From the NCBI RefSeq assembly GCF_900108035.1, contig NZ_FNVS01000015.1, positions 38,785 to 102,784 of the forward strand: a stretch of 64,000 nt of DNA, given 5' to 3'. Position 1 is the stretch's first letter, and every line of letters begins with the position of its first letter. Shown in pieces: positions 8,972 through 18,137 of this stretch. Both the position numbers and the translations under genes were made by a program. The stretch is from Parabacteroides chinchillae. GTDB taxonomy: Bacteria; Bacteroidota; Bacteroidia; Bacteroidales; Tannerellaceae. A model generated the notes under the pieces. The model was not told the DNA's origin, ran no database searches, and worked only from the letters and a program-made list of their open reading frames with translations.

Positions 8972-9676
8972 CTATAAAACATCCGTCAAAATTTGTTTAA
9001 ATACCACCTCCCTGAAATTACGAGCTACCGGTATTTTATGTATTCCAATAAACAACTGGTTCCCTTCCAGACCTTCTACCATCAACTTATTCACTATATA
9101 GGAACGATGCGTTTGTAAAAACTGGACTCCAGGTAATGATTTCATGATTTTTTTCATGGAAGAGTGCACAGTAAACTTGCCGGAAGGTAAATAGATAACA
9201 ATATAATTCTCCATTCCTTCAATAAAAAGGATGTCTTTCAAAAATACCTTGATCATCTGTTTGTCACTCTTTACAAACAAGTATTTATCAAGATTATTAG
9301 CCATATTCATCTCTTTTTGCAATATGTTGTAAACCTTGTTAACTGCTTTCAGAAACCGGTCGAACGAGATTGGCTTTAACAAATAATCTGTCACATCCAA
9401 CTCATACCCCCGTAAAGCATATTGTTCGTAAGCAGATGTAATAATTACCTTCGGAGGATTTGCCAGTGTTGCCAAAAGATCCAGTCCGGAAAGGTAAGGC
9501 ATCTCAATATCCAGCAAAAGCAAATCCGGCTGTTCCGTTTTCAATAACTTATCCAATTGAATAGCATCTTCGCATACACCGGTAAGTGTAAGAAAATCTA
9601 CTTTCTCCACGTAAGAAACCAATCCTTTACGGGCCATTGGTTCATCATCGGTAATTACACACTTAACAGATTGCAT
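8972..9676 (-). CDS. LytTR-family response regulator
   Basis: Two-component regulator of 234 residues. The receiver domain spans about 1-120, with the acidic pair DDE at the start, phospho-acceptor Asp in LLLLDIEMP and the conserved Lys in LLKPIS. A LytTR DNA-binding domain follows from about 135, with the typical FVKSD, FIEGMENYIVIY and HRSYIVN patterns. The start lies 14 bases inside the end of the upstream histidine kinase gene, so the pair is translationally coupled. LytTR regulators bind pairs of short direct repeats upstream of target promoters; with the TonB receptor in the same operon, the receptor operon itself is a likely target, by inference. Confidence 0.92.
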   Translation of the reverse strand: MQSVKCVITDDEPMARKGLVSYVEKVDFLTLTGVCEDAIQLDKLLKTEQPDLLLLDIEMPYLSGLDLLATLANPPKVIITSAYEQYALRGYELDVTDYLLKPISFDRFLKAVNKVYNILQKEMNMANNLDKYLFVKSDKQMIKVFLKDILFIEGMENYIVIYLPSGKFTVHSSMKKIMKSLPGVQFLQTHRSYIVNKLMVEGLEGNQLFIGIHKIPVARNFREVVFKQILTDVL

Positions 9677-10697
9677 CTTCTAACACAATAAACAATTTTA
9701 CAACAAAAATATTATCTTCTTTACTAATTTCCAATGTATGTTTGCCAGGATATAACAGGGCAAGCCGCCTCCGCAGATTATCTAAACCGATACCGGCACG
9801 TTTACGAGTTTGGATAACAGAAGGCGGTATAGAGTTTGTTACACTAAAAAAGAGTCCGTTCTTTTCTTTTCGTGCAGTAATATCTATTTTATAATCACCT
9901 CCTACATATTTAAAAGCGTTCTCCAACAACGGTAATAATAGTAGAGGAGAGACTCTATACTTCTGCAAAGACGGATCAAAAAATGTATTCAGTTCCAGCC
10001 TCTCGTTTGCGCGGAGCTTCTGTAAGGCAATATAGGTATTCAAATAATCAAACTCTTGCTCCAATAACACTTTGTTATCTTCCGAATACAATTGATAACG
10101 CAGCAACTCCGACAACATTTCTATAGTACGCCGCGGCTCTTTATTCTTTTCATCTATCTGGAAATAAATCGTATTTAAAACATTAAACAGAAAATGAGGA
10201 TGATATTGAGATTTCAAGAATTTCAGTTCCATTTCCAATTGGTCAGTTCTTATCTTTTCCAGTTGTAAAGTTTGCCGATGATAATCCGTTTCCAGCTGAT
10301 TCGTACGAAGAATAATATAATAAATTAAAAAAAGTGGTATGTAAATCACATTGGCTACTACATAATCAGTAATAATATTCCCCATATATAAAACACCTAG
10401 CCGGTCACCTACAAACATTATCAAATTCATAACAACCAACAAGTTCAGTATTATCAGCATACATTCCGAAACAACAGATATTTTCAATTTCGGCCTTACC
10501 CGGGAAAGAAAATACCGACTGGCAAAATCAAAAGCGTAGCACATTACAATCGTAGTACATAAAGCAAATAGATGGTACTTCATAGGACCACTGCTCCACG
10601 GTATTTCATATCGCAACAAATCTGTGGTAAACCGAATACAGTTAAACATCACGACTCCAAGAAACAAAGGGGACAGAGCACGAAACAAAAACTTCAT
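9663..10697 (-). CDS. LytS/YehU-type sensor histidine kinase (His_kinase family)
   Basis: Inner-membrane sensor of 344 residues. The first 140 residues hold about four transmembrane helices with little periplasmic sequence, followed by a short coiled linker. The kinase core starts at KSQYHPHFLFNVLN, where the second His is the expected phospho-acceptor. It continues with the ATPase domain (LLPLLENAFKYV as the N-box, GIGLDNLRRRL as the G-box). With almost no extracytoplasmic domain, it probably senses something in the membrane or relies on a partner protein. It starts 13 bases after the TonB receptor stop and overlaps the regulator by 14 bases. Confidence 0.92.
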   Translation of the reverse strand: MKFLFRALSPLFLGVVMFNCIRFTTDLLRYEIPWSSGPMKYHLFALCTTIVMCYAFDFASRYFLSRVRPKLKISVVSECMLIILNLLVVMNLIMFVGDRLGVLYMGNIITDYVVANVIYIPLFLIYYIILRTNQLETDYHRQTLQLEKIRTDQLEMELKFLKSQYHPHFLFNVLNTIYFQIDEKNKEPRRTIEMLSELLRYQLYSEDNKVLLEQEFDYLNTYIALQKLRANERLELNTFFDPSLQKYRVSPLLLLPLLENAFKYVGGDYKIDITARKEKNGLFFSVTNSIPPSVIQTRKRAGIGLDNLRRRLALLYPGKHTLEISKEDNIFVVKLFIVLEDAIC

Positions 10698-10710
10698 ATA
10701 TATTATTTTA

Positions 10711-12903
10711 TTACAAATTTATCCTTTTACTTTCATCTATACTATTTTTTGAGCGACTCTCTTTTGCATTATATCCACTATTAAAACGGTAAGAAAATGA
10801 GATGCCGATAAGAGACTGGCTCTCGTGTTCTTTTACAGAGGCTTTCTGATCGGGTGTAACCACATCCATATTTCGATTGTACGTATTAAAAATATCTCTC
10901 GCATATAATTGTATGCTCCCTTTACCTTTCAGTATTTGCTTTTTGATACCCGCATCCATCTGCCAGACAGGAGCCATTAAAGCCTGTCCCGCAGCTATCT
11001 TGCTTCTATAAGAGACATTCAACTCGGCCGACCACCCTTTTCCAAAAGAAAACTGATTATTGAATCCTCCTACAAAAGCCAATCGTTTGCTTACTTGTTC
11101 CTCTCCGTCTGCCAACCACCGAAAATGATTATAAATAGCAGATGCATTTACATTTATATCCCAGAAAGATGTAAACGGCAAATTAGAGGTACTGATACGC
11201 GGCCCCAAACTAAAAGCCGAAGAATAATTGGCCGGCGAAACCAGTATCCGGTTATCGTCCATCAACGAAAAGCTCTTTACTATTACATCATGAATGTGCG
11301 TAAAGAAAAAGCTTGCCTTAAACAACGTTTTATGAATATACGCAAACTCCAGGTTATTGGATAACTGGGGCTTTAACATAGTATTCCCTTGTTCATAAGT
11401 ATAGTCGTCGAAGATGTAAATAAAAGGATTCAAGTCGCCGTAGTCAGGACGTACAATCCGCCGGCCATAAAATAAAGACAGACTACTTTCCCTAATGCTG
11501 AACAGCACTAACAGCGTAGGGAATACGTTTGTATAATGTTGTGTGAAAGAAGAGTCTCTTTGAACTGAGTTTCCCGATTGTTTTCCGGTAACCCGCGTGT
11601 TTTCTACCCGTAAACCGGCTTCTACATGTATCGGCTTGAAATCTGCTTTCAGCTGCAAATAGCCCGCATTAATGTTTTCTTCATACACAAAACAATTACT
11701 GATAGAAGTATTATAAATATACTCTCCATTTAGTACATCTGCATAATTTGCACTATTATCCAGTTTTACAAATGATGTCTTTGCACCTGCATCCAACGAC
11801 CATTTATCGCCATGAGGTAAAGCCAGGTTCACTTGTCCTGTATACAGGTTTAATATCCCATTCATATGTCCTTGCAAAGAATCTCTTTTTTGTCGATCAA
11901 AAGTTGCATCATGAAATACGTCGTGCTGGAACTGATTATCATTATATTTAAAACGGAGGTAGTCAAAAGATGCATCCAACCTTTTTCCTTCCGAATCGAA
12001 TTTATGAGTAAAATTTATTCCGACCGTCAGATTCGTAGTTTTCTTCCGGCTGTCATTCCATGTATACCGGGTTGAATCCGATTGCTCCCTTAAAGTTTTA
12101 AAATAGGAATCCATTGTCCCAATCCGGTGTTTATCATAATGATTACCATCAAAAGTGAAACCTAATGTACTACGATTTGTCAGATAATAATCAAGCCCTA
12201 CACGATAATAGTGCATTTTGTTGAGGTCGCGCCGATAAGAATTCTGGTGCAGATTTAATCCGGTATCTTCACCTGTACGTGGATCAACAAACACACGGGC
12301 AATATTCATTTCATCATATTCTTGCCCCTGGTAGTAAGAATAAGTTGCAAACATATTAAACTTTTCATTCCGGTAATTCAGTGACGCACTACCATATCCG
12401 GTAGAATAACGCCCTTGAGTAAAGTTTCCGTTAAGCACGATATTCATTCCCCGGAGTTTGATCTTACGCGTATGAATGTCAATGACTCCCGAGTTACCGC
12501 TAGCGTCATAGCGTGAGGAAGGATGCGTAATAAGATCTATCTTTTCTGCTGTTGTAGCGGGTGTGGACTTCAATAGGTTTACCAGTTCCTGTCCGCTCAG
12601 ATAGGTAGATTTGCCGTCCATCAAAATATTGATTCCGGATTGACCATTCAATATGATTGTCCCGTCATTATTCACAATCACACCAGGTAATCCGCGAAGG
12701 GCATCATACAGACTGCCCTGGTTACGAGCTACAGAAGCATCTAGCCGGAAAGTTGTTTTATCAGGCTGTATTTGTACTGACGGAAGTTTAGCTATTACAA
12801 CTACTTCCTCAATCTTTTGGTCTGCAATTGTATCGGTTTGTGCCCACAACGAGCTTACCGAAAGATATATTATACTTAATAATAAAAGATAAACTTTACA
12901 CAT
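10711..12903 (-). CDS. TonB-dependent outer membrane receptor (outer-membrane beta-barrel family protein, plug plus barrel)
   Basis: Outer-membrane active transporter of 730 residues. A signal peptide ends near residue 21 (SSLWAQ). A TonB-box-like segment IEEVVVIAK follows, then the plug (GSLYDALRGLPGV, ILNGQSGINILMDGK, SSRYDASGNSGVIDI). The remaining 550 residues are alternating strands of the OMP_b-brl_3 type. It lacks the N-terminal carboxypeptidase-regulatory-like domain of SusC proteins and has no SusD partner, so the ligand is unlikely to be a long glycan. It heads an operon with a LytTR kinase/regulator and a cupin protein. A perfect 15-bp hairpin sits two bases before its ATG. The ligand is unknown. 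Confidence 0.9.
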   Translation of the reverse strand: MCKVYLLLLSIIYLSVSSLWAQTDTIADQKIEEVVVIAKLPSVQIQPDKTTFRLDASVARNQGSLYDALRGLPGVIVNNDGTIILNGQSGINILMDGKSTYLSGQELVNLLKSTPATTAEKIDLITHPSSRYDASGNSGVIDIHTRKIKLRGMNIVLNGNFTQGRYSTGYGSASLNYRNEKFNMFATYSYYQGQEYDEMNIARVFVDPRTGEDTGLNLHQNSYRRDLNKMHYYRVGLDYYLTNRSTLGFTFDGNHYDKHRIGTMDSYFKTLREQSDSTRYTWNDSRKKTTNLTVGINFTHKFDSEGKRLDASFDYLRFKYNDNQFQHDVFHDATFDRQKRDSLQGHMNGILNLYTGQVNLALPHGDKWSLDAGAKTSFVKLDNSANYADVLNGEYIYNTSISNCFVYEENINAGYLQLKADFKPIHVEAGLRVENTRVTGKQSGNSVQRDSSFTQHYTNVFPTLLVLFSIRESSLSLFYGRRIVRPDYGDLNPFIYIFDDYTYEQGNTMLKPQLSNNLEFAYIHKTLFKASFFFTHIHDVIVKSFSLMDDNRILVSPANYSSAFSLGPRISTSNLPFTSFWDINVNASAIYNHFRWLADGEEQVSKRLAFVGGFNNQFSFGKGWSAELNVSYRSKIAAGQALMAPVWQMDAGIKKQILKGKGSIQLYARDIFNTYNRNMDVVTPDQKASVKEHESQSLIGISFSYRFNSGYNAKESRSKNSIDESKRINL

Positions 12904-12905
12904 AG

Positions 12906-12942
12906 CACCTCTACTTTTGATTTTGATTCAAAAGTAGAGGTG
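12906..12942 (-). promoter_or_regulatory. Perfect 15-bp palindrome abutting the TonB receptor start codon
   Basis: Arms 12906-12920 and 12928-12942 are perfectly complementary with a 7-base spacer. On the minus strand the 3' arm ends two bases before the ATG and contains the only purine-rich ribosome-site candidate (AGAGG). The structure could block initiation, act as a protein operator, or both. There is no T-run after it, which argues against a terminator. Confidence 0.7.
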
Positions 12943-13006
12943 CCACTTTCATTCTTCAAATAAATATGACGAATGGAATGGTTTTGTTGACTAATGGTTA
13001 AATCAT

Positions 13007-14395
13007 CTACCCGGGAAGTGTCTCCTGTTTCAATTGTTCAACAAATTTATCTATCCGCTGCATTTCTTTAGGAATATCAATACCTTGCGGACAATGCTCG
13101 TTACACTGGTTGCACCCGGTACAGTGGTCTGCCTGGCGAAGTTTAGGTACACTACGATCATAACCAACCAAAAAGGCACGGCGAGCTTCCTTGTAGTTTG
13201 CATCTCCTTTACTTTGTGATACGTTACCTTCATTCACACATTTATTATAATGCAAAAGGACTGCCGGAATATCAATTGCATAAGGACAAGGCATGCAATA
13301 TTTACAATCATTACACGGAATTGTAGGATATGCAATTATCAATTCTGCCATTTCCTCCAGAAAATCTTTATCGTCATCAGCCAGAGGTACAAGTGGAGCA
13401 TATGTACGGATATTATCCTGTAAATGTTCCATATAAGTCATGCCACTTAACACCGTAAGAACATTCTCCGGCGAACCGGCAAAACGAAAAGCCCATGAAG
13501 CAACACTATCATCAGGACGACGTTGCTTTAGCCGTGTTATAATATGATCCGGCAAGTTGGAAAGCCTGCCCCCCAATAGTGGTTCCATAATAACAGCAGG
13601 GATTCCGCGTTTTTCAAGTTCTCCATATAAATATTCGGCATTGACATTTTGGGCAGTAGCATGCTTCCAATCGACATAATTCAATTGTATCTGCACAAAG
13701 TCCCATTTAACCGAATCATGCATGGCCAGGACCTGATCAAAAACGGTCACATCCCCGTGGAACGACCATCCGAGACGACGGATACGACCTGCCTCACGTT
13801 CTGCAATCAAAAAATCCAATATTCCATTGTCAATATAACGCCTGTTAAAAACCTCCATTCCACCACCACCAATAGCATGAAGCAGATAATAGTCAAAATA
13901 ATCGGTTTGCAAATCTTCAAATGATTTCCGGTACATTGCTATAGAGTTCTCTCTTGATGAATTAGCAAAGTTGGATAATTTGGTAGCAATAAACAACTTC
14001 TCACGTGGATGCCGTTTCAGAGCAATACCCGTAGCCTTTTCCGACCAACCTTGTACATACACAGGAGATGTATCAAAATAATTCACACCATGTGCAATTG
14101 CATAATCCACCAATTCATTTACCGCATCCTGATCAATCAGATCACCATTGCCATCAGGAGAAGGTATTGTCGGCCAACGCATACATCCATACCCTAATAA
14201 AGAAACTTTATCTTCATTACCTGGCAGAACACGGTATGTCATCCGGTCTGTAGGAACAGCAAGAGAAGCATTTCCTACAGAACTTTTCTCCGGTTTAGAA
14301 GTACAACCATAAAGTGTAGCCGTTGTAGTAGCTGCAGTAAGTCCTACAATATTTAAAAATTCGCGACGATTTATGTTCTTATCTTGTTCTTTCAT
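13007..14395 (-). CDS. Aldo/keto reductase with C-terminal double 4Fe-4S ferredoxin domain and Tat-type leader
   Basis: Oxidoreductase of 462 residues. The leader has a twin-arginine motif NRREFLN followed by a hydrophobic stretch ending LYGC, so export through Tat, possibly as a lipoprotein, is suggested. The AKR barrel follows with the tetrad visible at about D108, Y113, K139 and H173. The C-terminal 110 residues carry two iron-sulfur clusters (CNDCKYCMPCP and CTGCNQCNEHCPQG). The ATG at 14395 is chosen because the longer frame upstream runs into the preceding gene and would hide the twin-arginine signal. It begins 22 bases after the polyferredoxin gene, so the two form an operon. The substrate is unknown; electrons probably pass between the ferredoxin tail and the polyferredoxin, by inference. 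Confidence 0.88.
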   Translation of the reverse strand: MKEQDKNINRREFLNIVGLTAATTTATLYGCTSKPEKSSVGNASLAVPTDRMTYRVLPGNEDKVSLLGYGCMRWPTIPSPDGNGDLIDQDAVNELVDYAIAHGVNYFDTSPVYVQGWSEKATGIALKRHPREKLFIATKLSNFANSSRENSIAMYRKSFEDLQTDYFDYYLLHAIGGGGMEVFNRRYIDNGILDFLIAEREAGRIRRLGWSFHGDVTVFDQVLAMHDSVKWDFVQIQLNYVDWKHATAQNVNAEYLYGELEKRGIPAVIMEPLLGGRLSNLPDHIITRLKQRRPDDSVASWAFRFAGSPENVLTVLSGMTYMEHLQDNIRTYAPLVPLADDDKDFLEEMAELIIAYPTIPCNDCKYCMPCPYAIDIPAVLLHYNKCVNEGNVSQSKGDANYKEARRAFLVGYDRSVPKLRQADHCTGCNQCNEHCPQGIDIPKEMQRIDKFVEQLKQETLPG

Positions 14396-14417
14396 GTTGT
14401 TAGTCTTTATAAATAAA

Positions 14418-15926
14418 TTATATAATCCGGTGAACCAAATGCCCCTCCACATAAATAGCAGGATATGGACGCGAAGGGCAAAGATTTTCGCAGGCGCCAC
14501 AACCTATGCAACGCTCTGTATTAATAACCGGAATCTTATGTGAAGTTTTATCATCCTGATTAATTGCAATCATTTGGATTGCTTCTGTTGGACAATGACG
14601 TGCACAATTTCCGCACTCTACCCCATCTGTATTAACCACACAATATTCCTTTAACCATACGGCATGTCCAATCTGGATCGCTGATTTATCAGCTTTTGTT
14701 ATCGGGCGTATGGCTCCAGCCGGACAAACTTCTGAACATTTGACACACTCAGGCCGGCAATAGCCGCGTTCATAAGACATTTCCGGTTGCATCAGAGTCA
14801 TCAAGCTATCTGAAGGACTCAATACTTGATTCGGACAAACCGTAACACAAAGCTGGCATGCCACACAGTGCTGCGTCATATTACGAACGCTTAACGCCCC
14901 CGGAGGCGCAAGTGGTGTTTGACGCAGAGGAGCTTTCCGTTCTTTAATCGGCGCAAGTCCTCCATCCTTCTTCATCTCTACATTTTTTATCTTTTTCTCT
15001 TGTGCTTTCAAGGTACTCGCCATTGCCGTCAAGATTGTTGCAGATAAAGCTCTTCGGCGAGACAAGTTTATCGTCTGTTCCAACTTTTCGTCACTCTTCT
15101 TCCTCTCCATCCATACAGGCTTGTAAGTTATCGCTTCGCGCTGGCAATTATCTACACAATTCATACAAACCACACAACGGCTATTGTCTATTTTATGTTC
15201 TCTCGAATTGATACATGCCGCTTTACAGCGACGCGCACAAAGCCCACAATTATTACATTTATCCGTATCTATTGTAAAACGAAACAATGAGAAACGAGAA
15301 ACAAAACCAAGTAGTGTCCCAACTGGGCATATGGTATTACAATACGTACGACCATTACGAAATGCCAATACGACAAGAATTAAGAATGTTACCAGAGCAA
15401 TTACTAACGTCGACAAACTCTTCATCCAAACCTCTGTTTCATAAAATGCATAACTGTTTGCACGTTCCGCTAAATAAGCCAGCATATTATTGCCCCATAG
15501 CCAAAGCGGATTAAACAAATTATTAACAATCCGCCCGTAAGAACTATAAGGAGCCAATAATGCTACCGCCGAATTAAACCCCATTACCATTGCAAGGATA
15601 AACACCGCTAATACACCGTAACGCAACCATGACATCTCAGGCGAATATGAATACGGCAATCTCTTTCCTGCCTTTCCTATACGGGCTAATATATCCGAGA
15701 ATACACCCAGAGGACAAATAACAGAACAGTAAATACGTCCAAACATGAATGTAAGAGCCAGCAGAAACAAAACAATTCCAACATTGAGAGCCAATAAAGC
15801 CGGAAGAAACTGTATCTTAGTCATCCAGCCAAACCATGCATGTATTGTTCCTGTAAAATCAAGAAACAGAAGAGTAATAATTGATATGAACGCAACAGCC
15901 AATATCAATCTGATTTTTCGTAGCAT
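14418..15926 (-). CDS. Membrane polyferredoxin (NapH-like 4Fe-4S protein with C-terminal ferredoxin domains)
   Basis: Inner-membrane electron carrier of 502 residues. Four or five transmembrane helices fill residues 5-190, with two CxxxCPxG motifs (CSVICPLG near 67 and CNTICPVG near 196) typical of the NapH family. Ferredoxin-type clusters follow at 224-261 (CNNCGLCARRC, CVVCMNC). An unusual twin-arginine-like segment SRRRALS with a hydrophobic run lies at 289-307. Four more cysteine clusters lie at 354-484 (CVACQLC, CRPECVKC, CGNCARHC, CIGCGACENLC). The internal segment looks like a second export signal that would place the C-terminal ferredoxins outside the membrane. It is followed by an exported ferredoxin-tailed reductase, so a quinol- or ferredoxin-linked periplasmic reduction path is plausible but unproven. 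Confidence 0.88.
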   Translation of the reverse strand: MLRKIRLILAVAFISIITLLFLDFTGTIHAWFGWMTKIQFLPALLALNVGIVLFLLALTFMFGRIYCSVICPLGVFSDILARIGKAGKRLPYSYSPEMSWLRYGVLAVFILAMVMGFNSAVALLAPYSSYGRIVNNLFNPLWLWGNNMLAYLAERANSYAFYETEVWMKSLSTLVIALVTFLILVVLAFRNGRTYCNTICPVGTLLGFVSRFSLFRFTIDTDKCNNCGLCARRCKAACINSREHKIDNSRCVVCMNCVDNCQREAITYKPVWMERKKSDEKLEQTINLSRRRALSATILTAMASTLKAQEKKIKNVEMKKDGGLAPIKERKAPLRQTPLAPPGALSVRNMTQHCVACQLCVTVCPNQVLSPSDSLMTLMQPEMSYERGYCRPECVKCSEVCPAGAIRPITKADKSAIQIGHAVWLKEYCVVNTDGVECGNCARHCPTEAIQMIAINQDDKTSHKIPVINTERCIGCGACENLCPSRPYPAIYVEGHLVHRII

Positions 15927-16027
15927 ACTGTAGATATTATTTATTATTAATACAAAGATTACAGAACAAAATTAACAAAAAAAGAGCTTTTTCATTAAAA
16001 CGAAAAATAAAGAATTTATCACGAAAA

Positions 16028-16055
16028 AGGAGACATCCTTCATCGGGCATCTCCT
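16028..16055 (-). terminator. Probable terminator after the second LytTR regulator
   Basis: A 6-bp stem (16028-16033 with 16050-16055) is followed, read on the minus strand, by a run of T. It sits about 100 bases after the regulator stop and before the polyferredoxin start. The stem is short, so the call is tentative. Confidence 0.45.
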
Positions 16056-16157
16056 CTTTCTTGTGTGGTTTTTACATTTTAAAGTCACAAAATAATTTCT
16101 GATCTACATTTATATAATCTTAATTTTGGATAACTCAAAACAACCTAAAAAGAGTTA

Positions 16158-16913
16158 TTATACATTATTCACCATCCAAGATTTAAACTCGGAAGCTTTA
16201 TTTTTACTTATATAGACACGCTCCGGAACTTCTACATCCAATGTCACAAGAAGGCGGCTATCAAACCATATCGTTATATTCGTGACGCTATCCCTGTTAA
16301 GAATATATTGTTTATTTGCCCGGATAAAAGTTGCCGGACTCAATGTTGGCATTATTTGCTCCAATGTCTTGGAGTATGGATATTTGCTTCCGTCTCTTAA
16401 ATATATATACGTGCTTTTATCTGACGTATAAAAAAAAGAAACTTCATTCAGATTTACTGGTAACAGCCTGTCTTTATATGGCACTAACAGTTTATCCTTA
16501 TATTTACGTGCAGGAGCAAGCTGCGCCAATCTAGACAAATATTGGATGACATCAAGATGTGTCAATTTACTATATTTTTCCAAAGCATGCTTCACGTCTC
16601 CAACCTTCACAGGCTTCAGCAAATAATCTATACTATTCACCTTAAATGCTTCTATTGCATATCTGTCATAGGCTGTTGTAAAAACGACAGGGACTTCCAA
16701 TTTTATTTTATCAAAAATAGTAAACGCTGAACCATCCGATAAATGAATATCCATAAATATTAAGTCCGGTAACAGATTAGACTGCAACCAGCAAACTGTT
16801 TGAGTAACACTCTCTGTATTGCCTGTTATTTCAATATCCGGTGCAACTTCCGAAAGAATACCTATTAAATTTTCGTAGGCCGCAGTTTCGTCTTCAACAA
16901 TCAACACTCTCAT
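16158..16913 (-). CDS. LytTR-family response regulator (second pair)
   Basis: Two-component regulator of 251 residues. The receiver domain has acidic residues EDE near the start, the phospho-acceptor Asp in LIFMDIHLSDG and Lys in LLKPVK. The LytTR DNA-binding domain occupies the C-terminal half, with FFYTSDKSTYIYL and FIRANKQYILN. It starts 23 bases after the upstream kinase gene stop and ends in a weak terminator, so kinase and regulator form their own transcript. The redox pair downstream on the same strand is a possible target by position only. It is clearly diverged from the regulator at 8972-9676, so the two systems are not a recent duplication. Confidence 0.92.
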   Translation of the reverse strand: MRVLIVEDETAAYENLIGILSEVAPDIEITGNTESVTQTVCWLQSNLLPDLIFMDIHLSDGSAFTIFDKIKLEVPVVFTTAYDRYAIEAFKVNSIDYLLKPVKVGDVKHALEKYSKLTHLDVIQYLSRLAQLAPARKYKDKLLVPYKDRLLPVNLNEVSFFYTSDKSTYIYLRDGSKYPYSKTLEQIMPTLSPATFIRANKQYILNRDSVTNITIWFDSRLLVTLDVEVPERVYISKNKASEFKSWMVNNV

Positions 16914-16936
16914 ATTCGCTGTTTTTAAAAGGCATA

Positions 16937-17965
16937 TTATTTTAAAGGAAGATAAACACGAAACGTTTTCTCATCACACTCTACCCGTATTTGTTTGTTC
17001 ATTAATAAACTAAAACGGTTCTCCAGATTTTTAAGTCCTGTACCATTCGTATCTGATTGAGAGAGCTTGGGATAAACAGGGTTTGAGACTACCAGCTCAT
17101 CATAATCATTCAGATAAATTGAGATCAACATTTTATGTTCGCTATCTATCATATTATGTACAACTATATTGTCTACCAGTGGAAGCAGTGAAAGAACAGG
17201 CAACATCAACATATCTTTTTTTTCTTGATTCACATTTATTGAAAAAGCAAGTTTATTCGCAAAACGAACCTCCATTACATATTGAAAAGATTGTATAAAC
17301 TCCAACTCTTCCCTCAATATTACCAGACCTTTCCGGTCACTTTGGAGCAGATAGCGAAAAATATCAGACAATTGATGGACATACATCAGTGTGTGGTCAT
17401 CGTTCTTTTTCCGAATTAACGACTGTATTCCATTCAATGAATTGAAAAAGAAGTGCGGATTAATCTGGTTCGCCAACGCATTACAACGGCTTTGCAGGTT
17501 TTCAAAACGAAGACGTTCAATCTCTTGCTCTTTTTCTCGCTGGCGAGAATACATCATTGATATATAACCGATAAAAGTACATAAAGTACATAAGGTAAAG
17601 AACTGGGAAATCAACGTGCTGCCTCTAAAATCCGTAAAGAAACCGAAAGAAGATATCCAAAATGAAACCGAAGCAAAAACCAGATATGCTACAAGAGAAT
17701 AGATAAAATTACGGATAAACCTTTCTTTAAACTGGGCAGAAGGTATTTTCCTCAAATTATAGCGTATCAACCAATATATTAATCCCCAGAAGAAGAATAT
17801 ACGATAACTAAAATAGAGAAAAAAGACCATATAGCCAGACTCATTCAGCAAATCCAGCTGCCACGGAAGACAAGATATGTTTGGATATATAATGAATACT
17901 GTGCTAACTAAGCTAGCCCATGGAAGATTCCGGGTGATATATGCATCAAATGAGTCCATAACCAT
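16937..17965 (-). CDS. LytS/YehU-type sensor histidine kinase (second pair)
   Basis: Inner-membrane sensor of 342 residues. Four hydrophobic segments lie in the first 140 residues, then a coiled linker rich in Glu and Arg. The kinase core has NPHFFFNSLNGIQSLI (the His is the expected phospho-acceptor), an N-box LPLVDNIVVHNMI and a G-box GTGLKNLENRF. The ATG at 17965 and another two codons later are equally possible starts. It is the partner of the regulator at 16158-16913. No periplasmic sensor domain is apparent, so the signal cannot be guessed from sequence. Confidence 0.9.
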   Translation of the reverse strand: MVMDSFDAYITRNLPWASLVSTVFIIYPNISCLPWQLDLLNESGYMVFFLYFSYRIFFFWGLIYWLIRYNLRKIPSAQFKERFIRNFIYSLVAYLVFASVSFWISSFGFFTDFRGSTLISQFFTLCTLCTFIGYISMMYSRQREKEQEIERLRFENLQSRCNALANQINPHFFFNSLNGIQSLIRKKNDDHTLMYVHQLSDIFRYLLQSDRKGLVILREELEFIQSFQYVMEVRFANKLAFSINVNQEKKDMLMLPVLSLLPLVDNIVVHNMIDSEHKMLISIYLNDYDELVVSNPVYPKLSQSDTNGTGLKNLENRFSLLMNKQIRVECDEKTFRVYLPLK

Positions 17966-18080
17966 CTATTTTCTTACTTACAAAGAAAAACAAAATAATT
18001 TCTACTTACCTGCTTTAAATAAGCAAAACGAAAAAAGAAGGTATAATAACGAAAAGAAAATAATATTGCAAGCATAAAAA

Positions 18081-18105
18081 AGCCCCGTGTACAAATATAC
18101 GGAGC
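18081..18105 (-). terminator. Terminator of the DUF1599-to-folE operon
   Basis: Imperfect stem (18081-18091 with 18095-18105, 9 of 11 paired). On the minus strand it is followed by TTTTTAT. It lies 33 bases after the folE stop codon. Confidence 0.65.
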
Positions 18106-18137
18106 TATGCACTTAAAAATTAGAACTTATGACAATT

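Noticed and set aside
12906..12942. Terminator of the aldo/keto reductase gene
   Set aside because: The stem is perfect but is followed by mixed sequence and the start codon, without a T-run.
16158..17965. Recent duplication of the 8972-10697 LytTR pair
   Set aside because: The proteins share only family motifs; sequence between motifs is different throughout.
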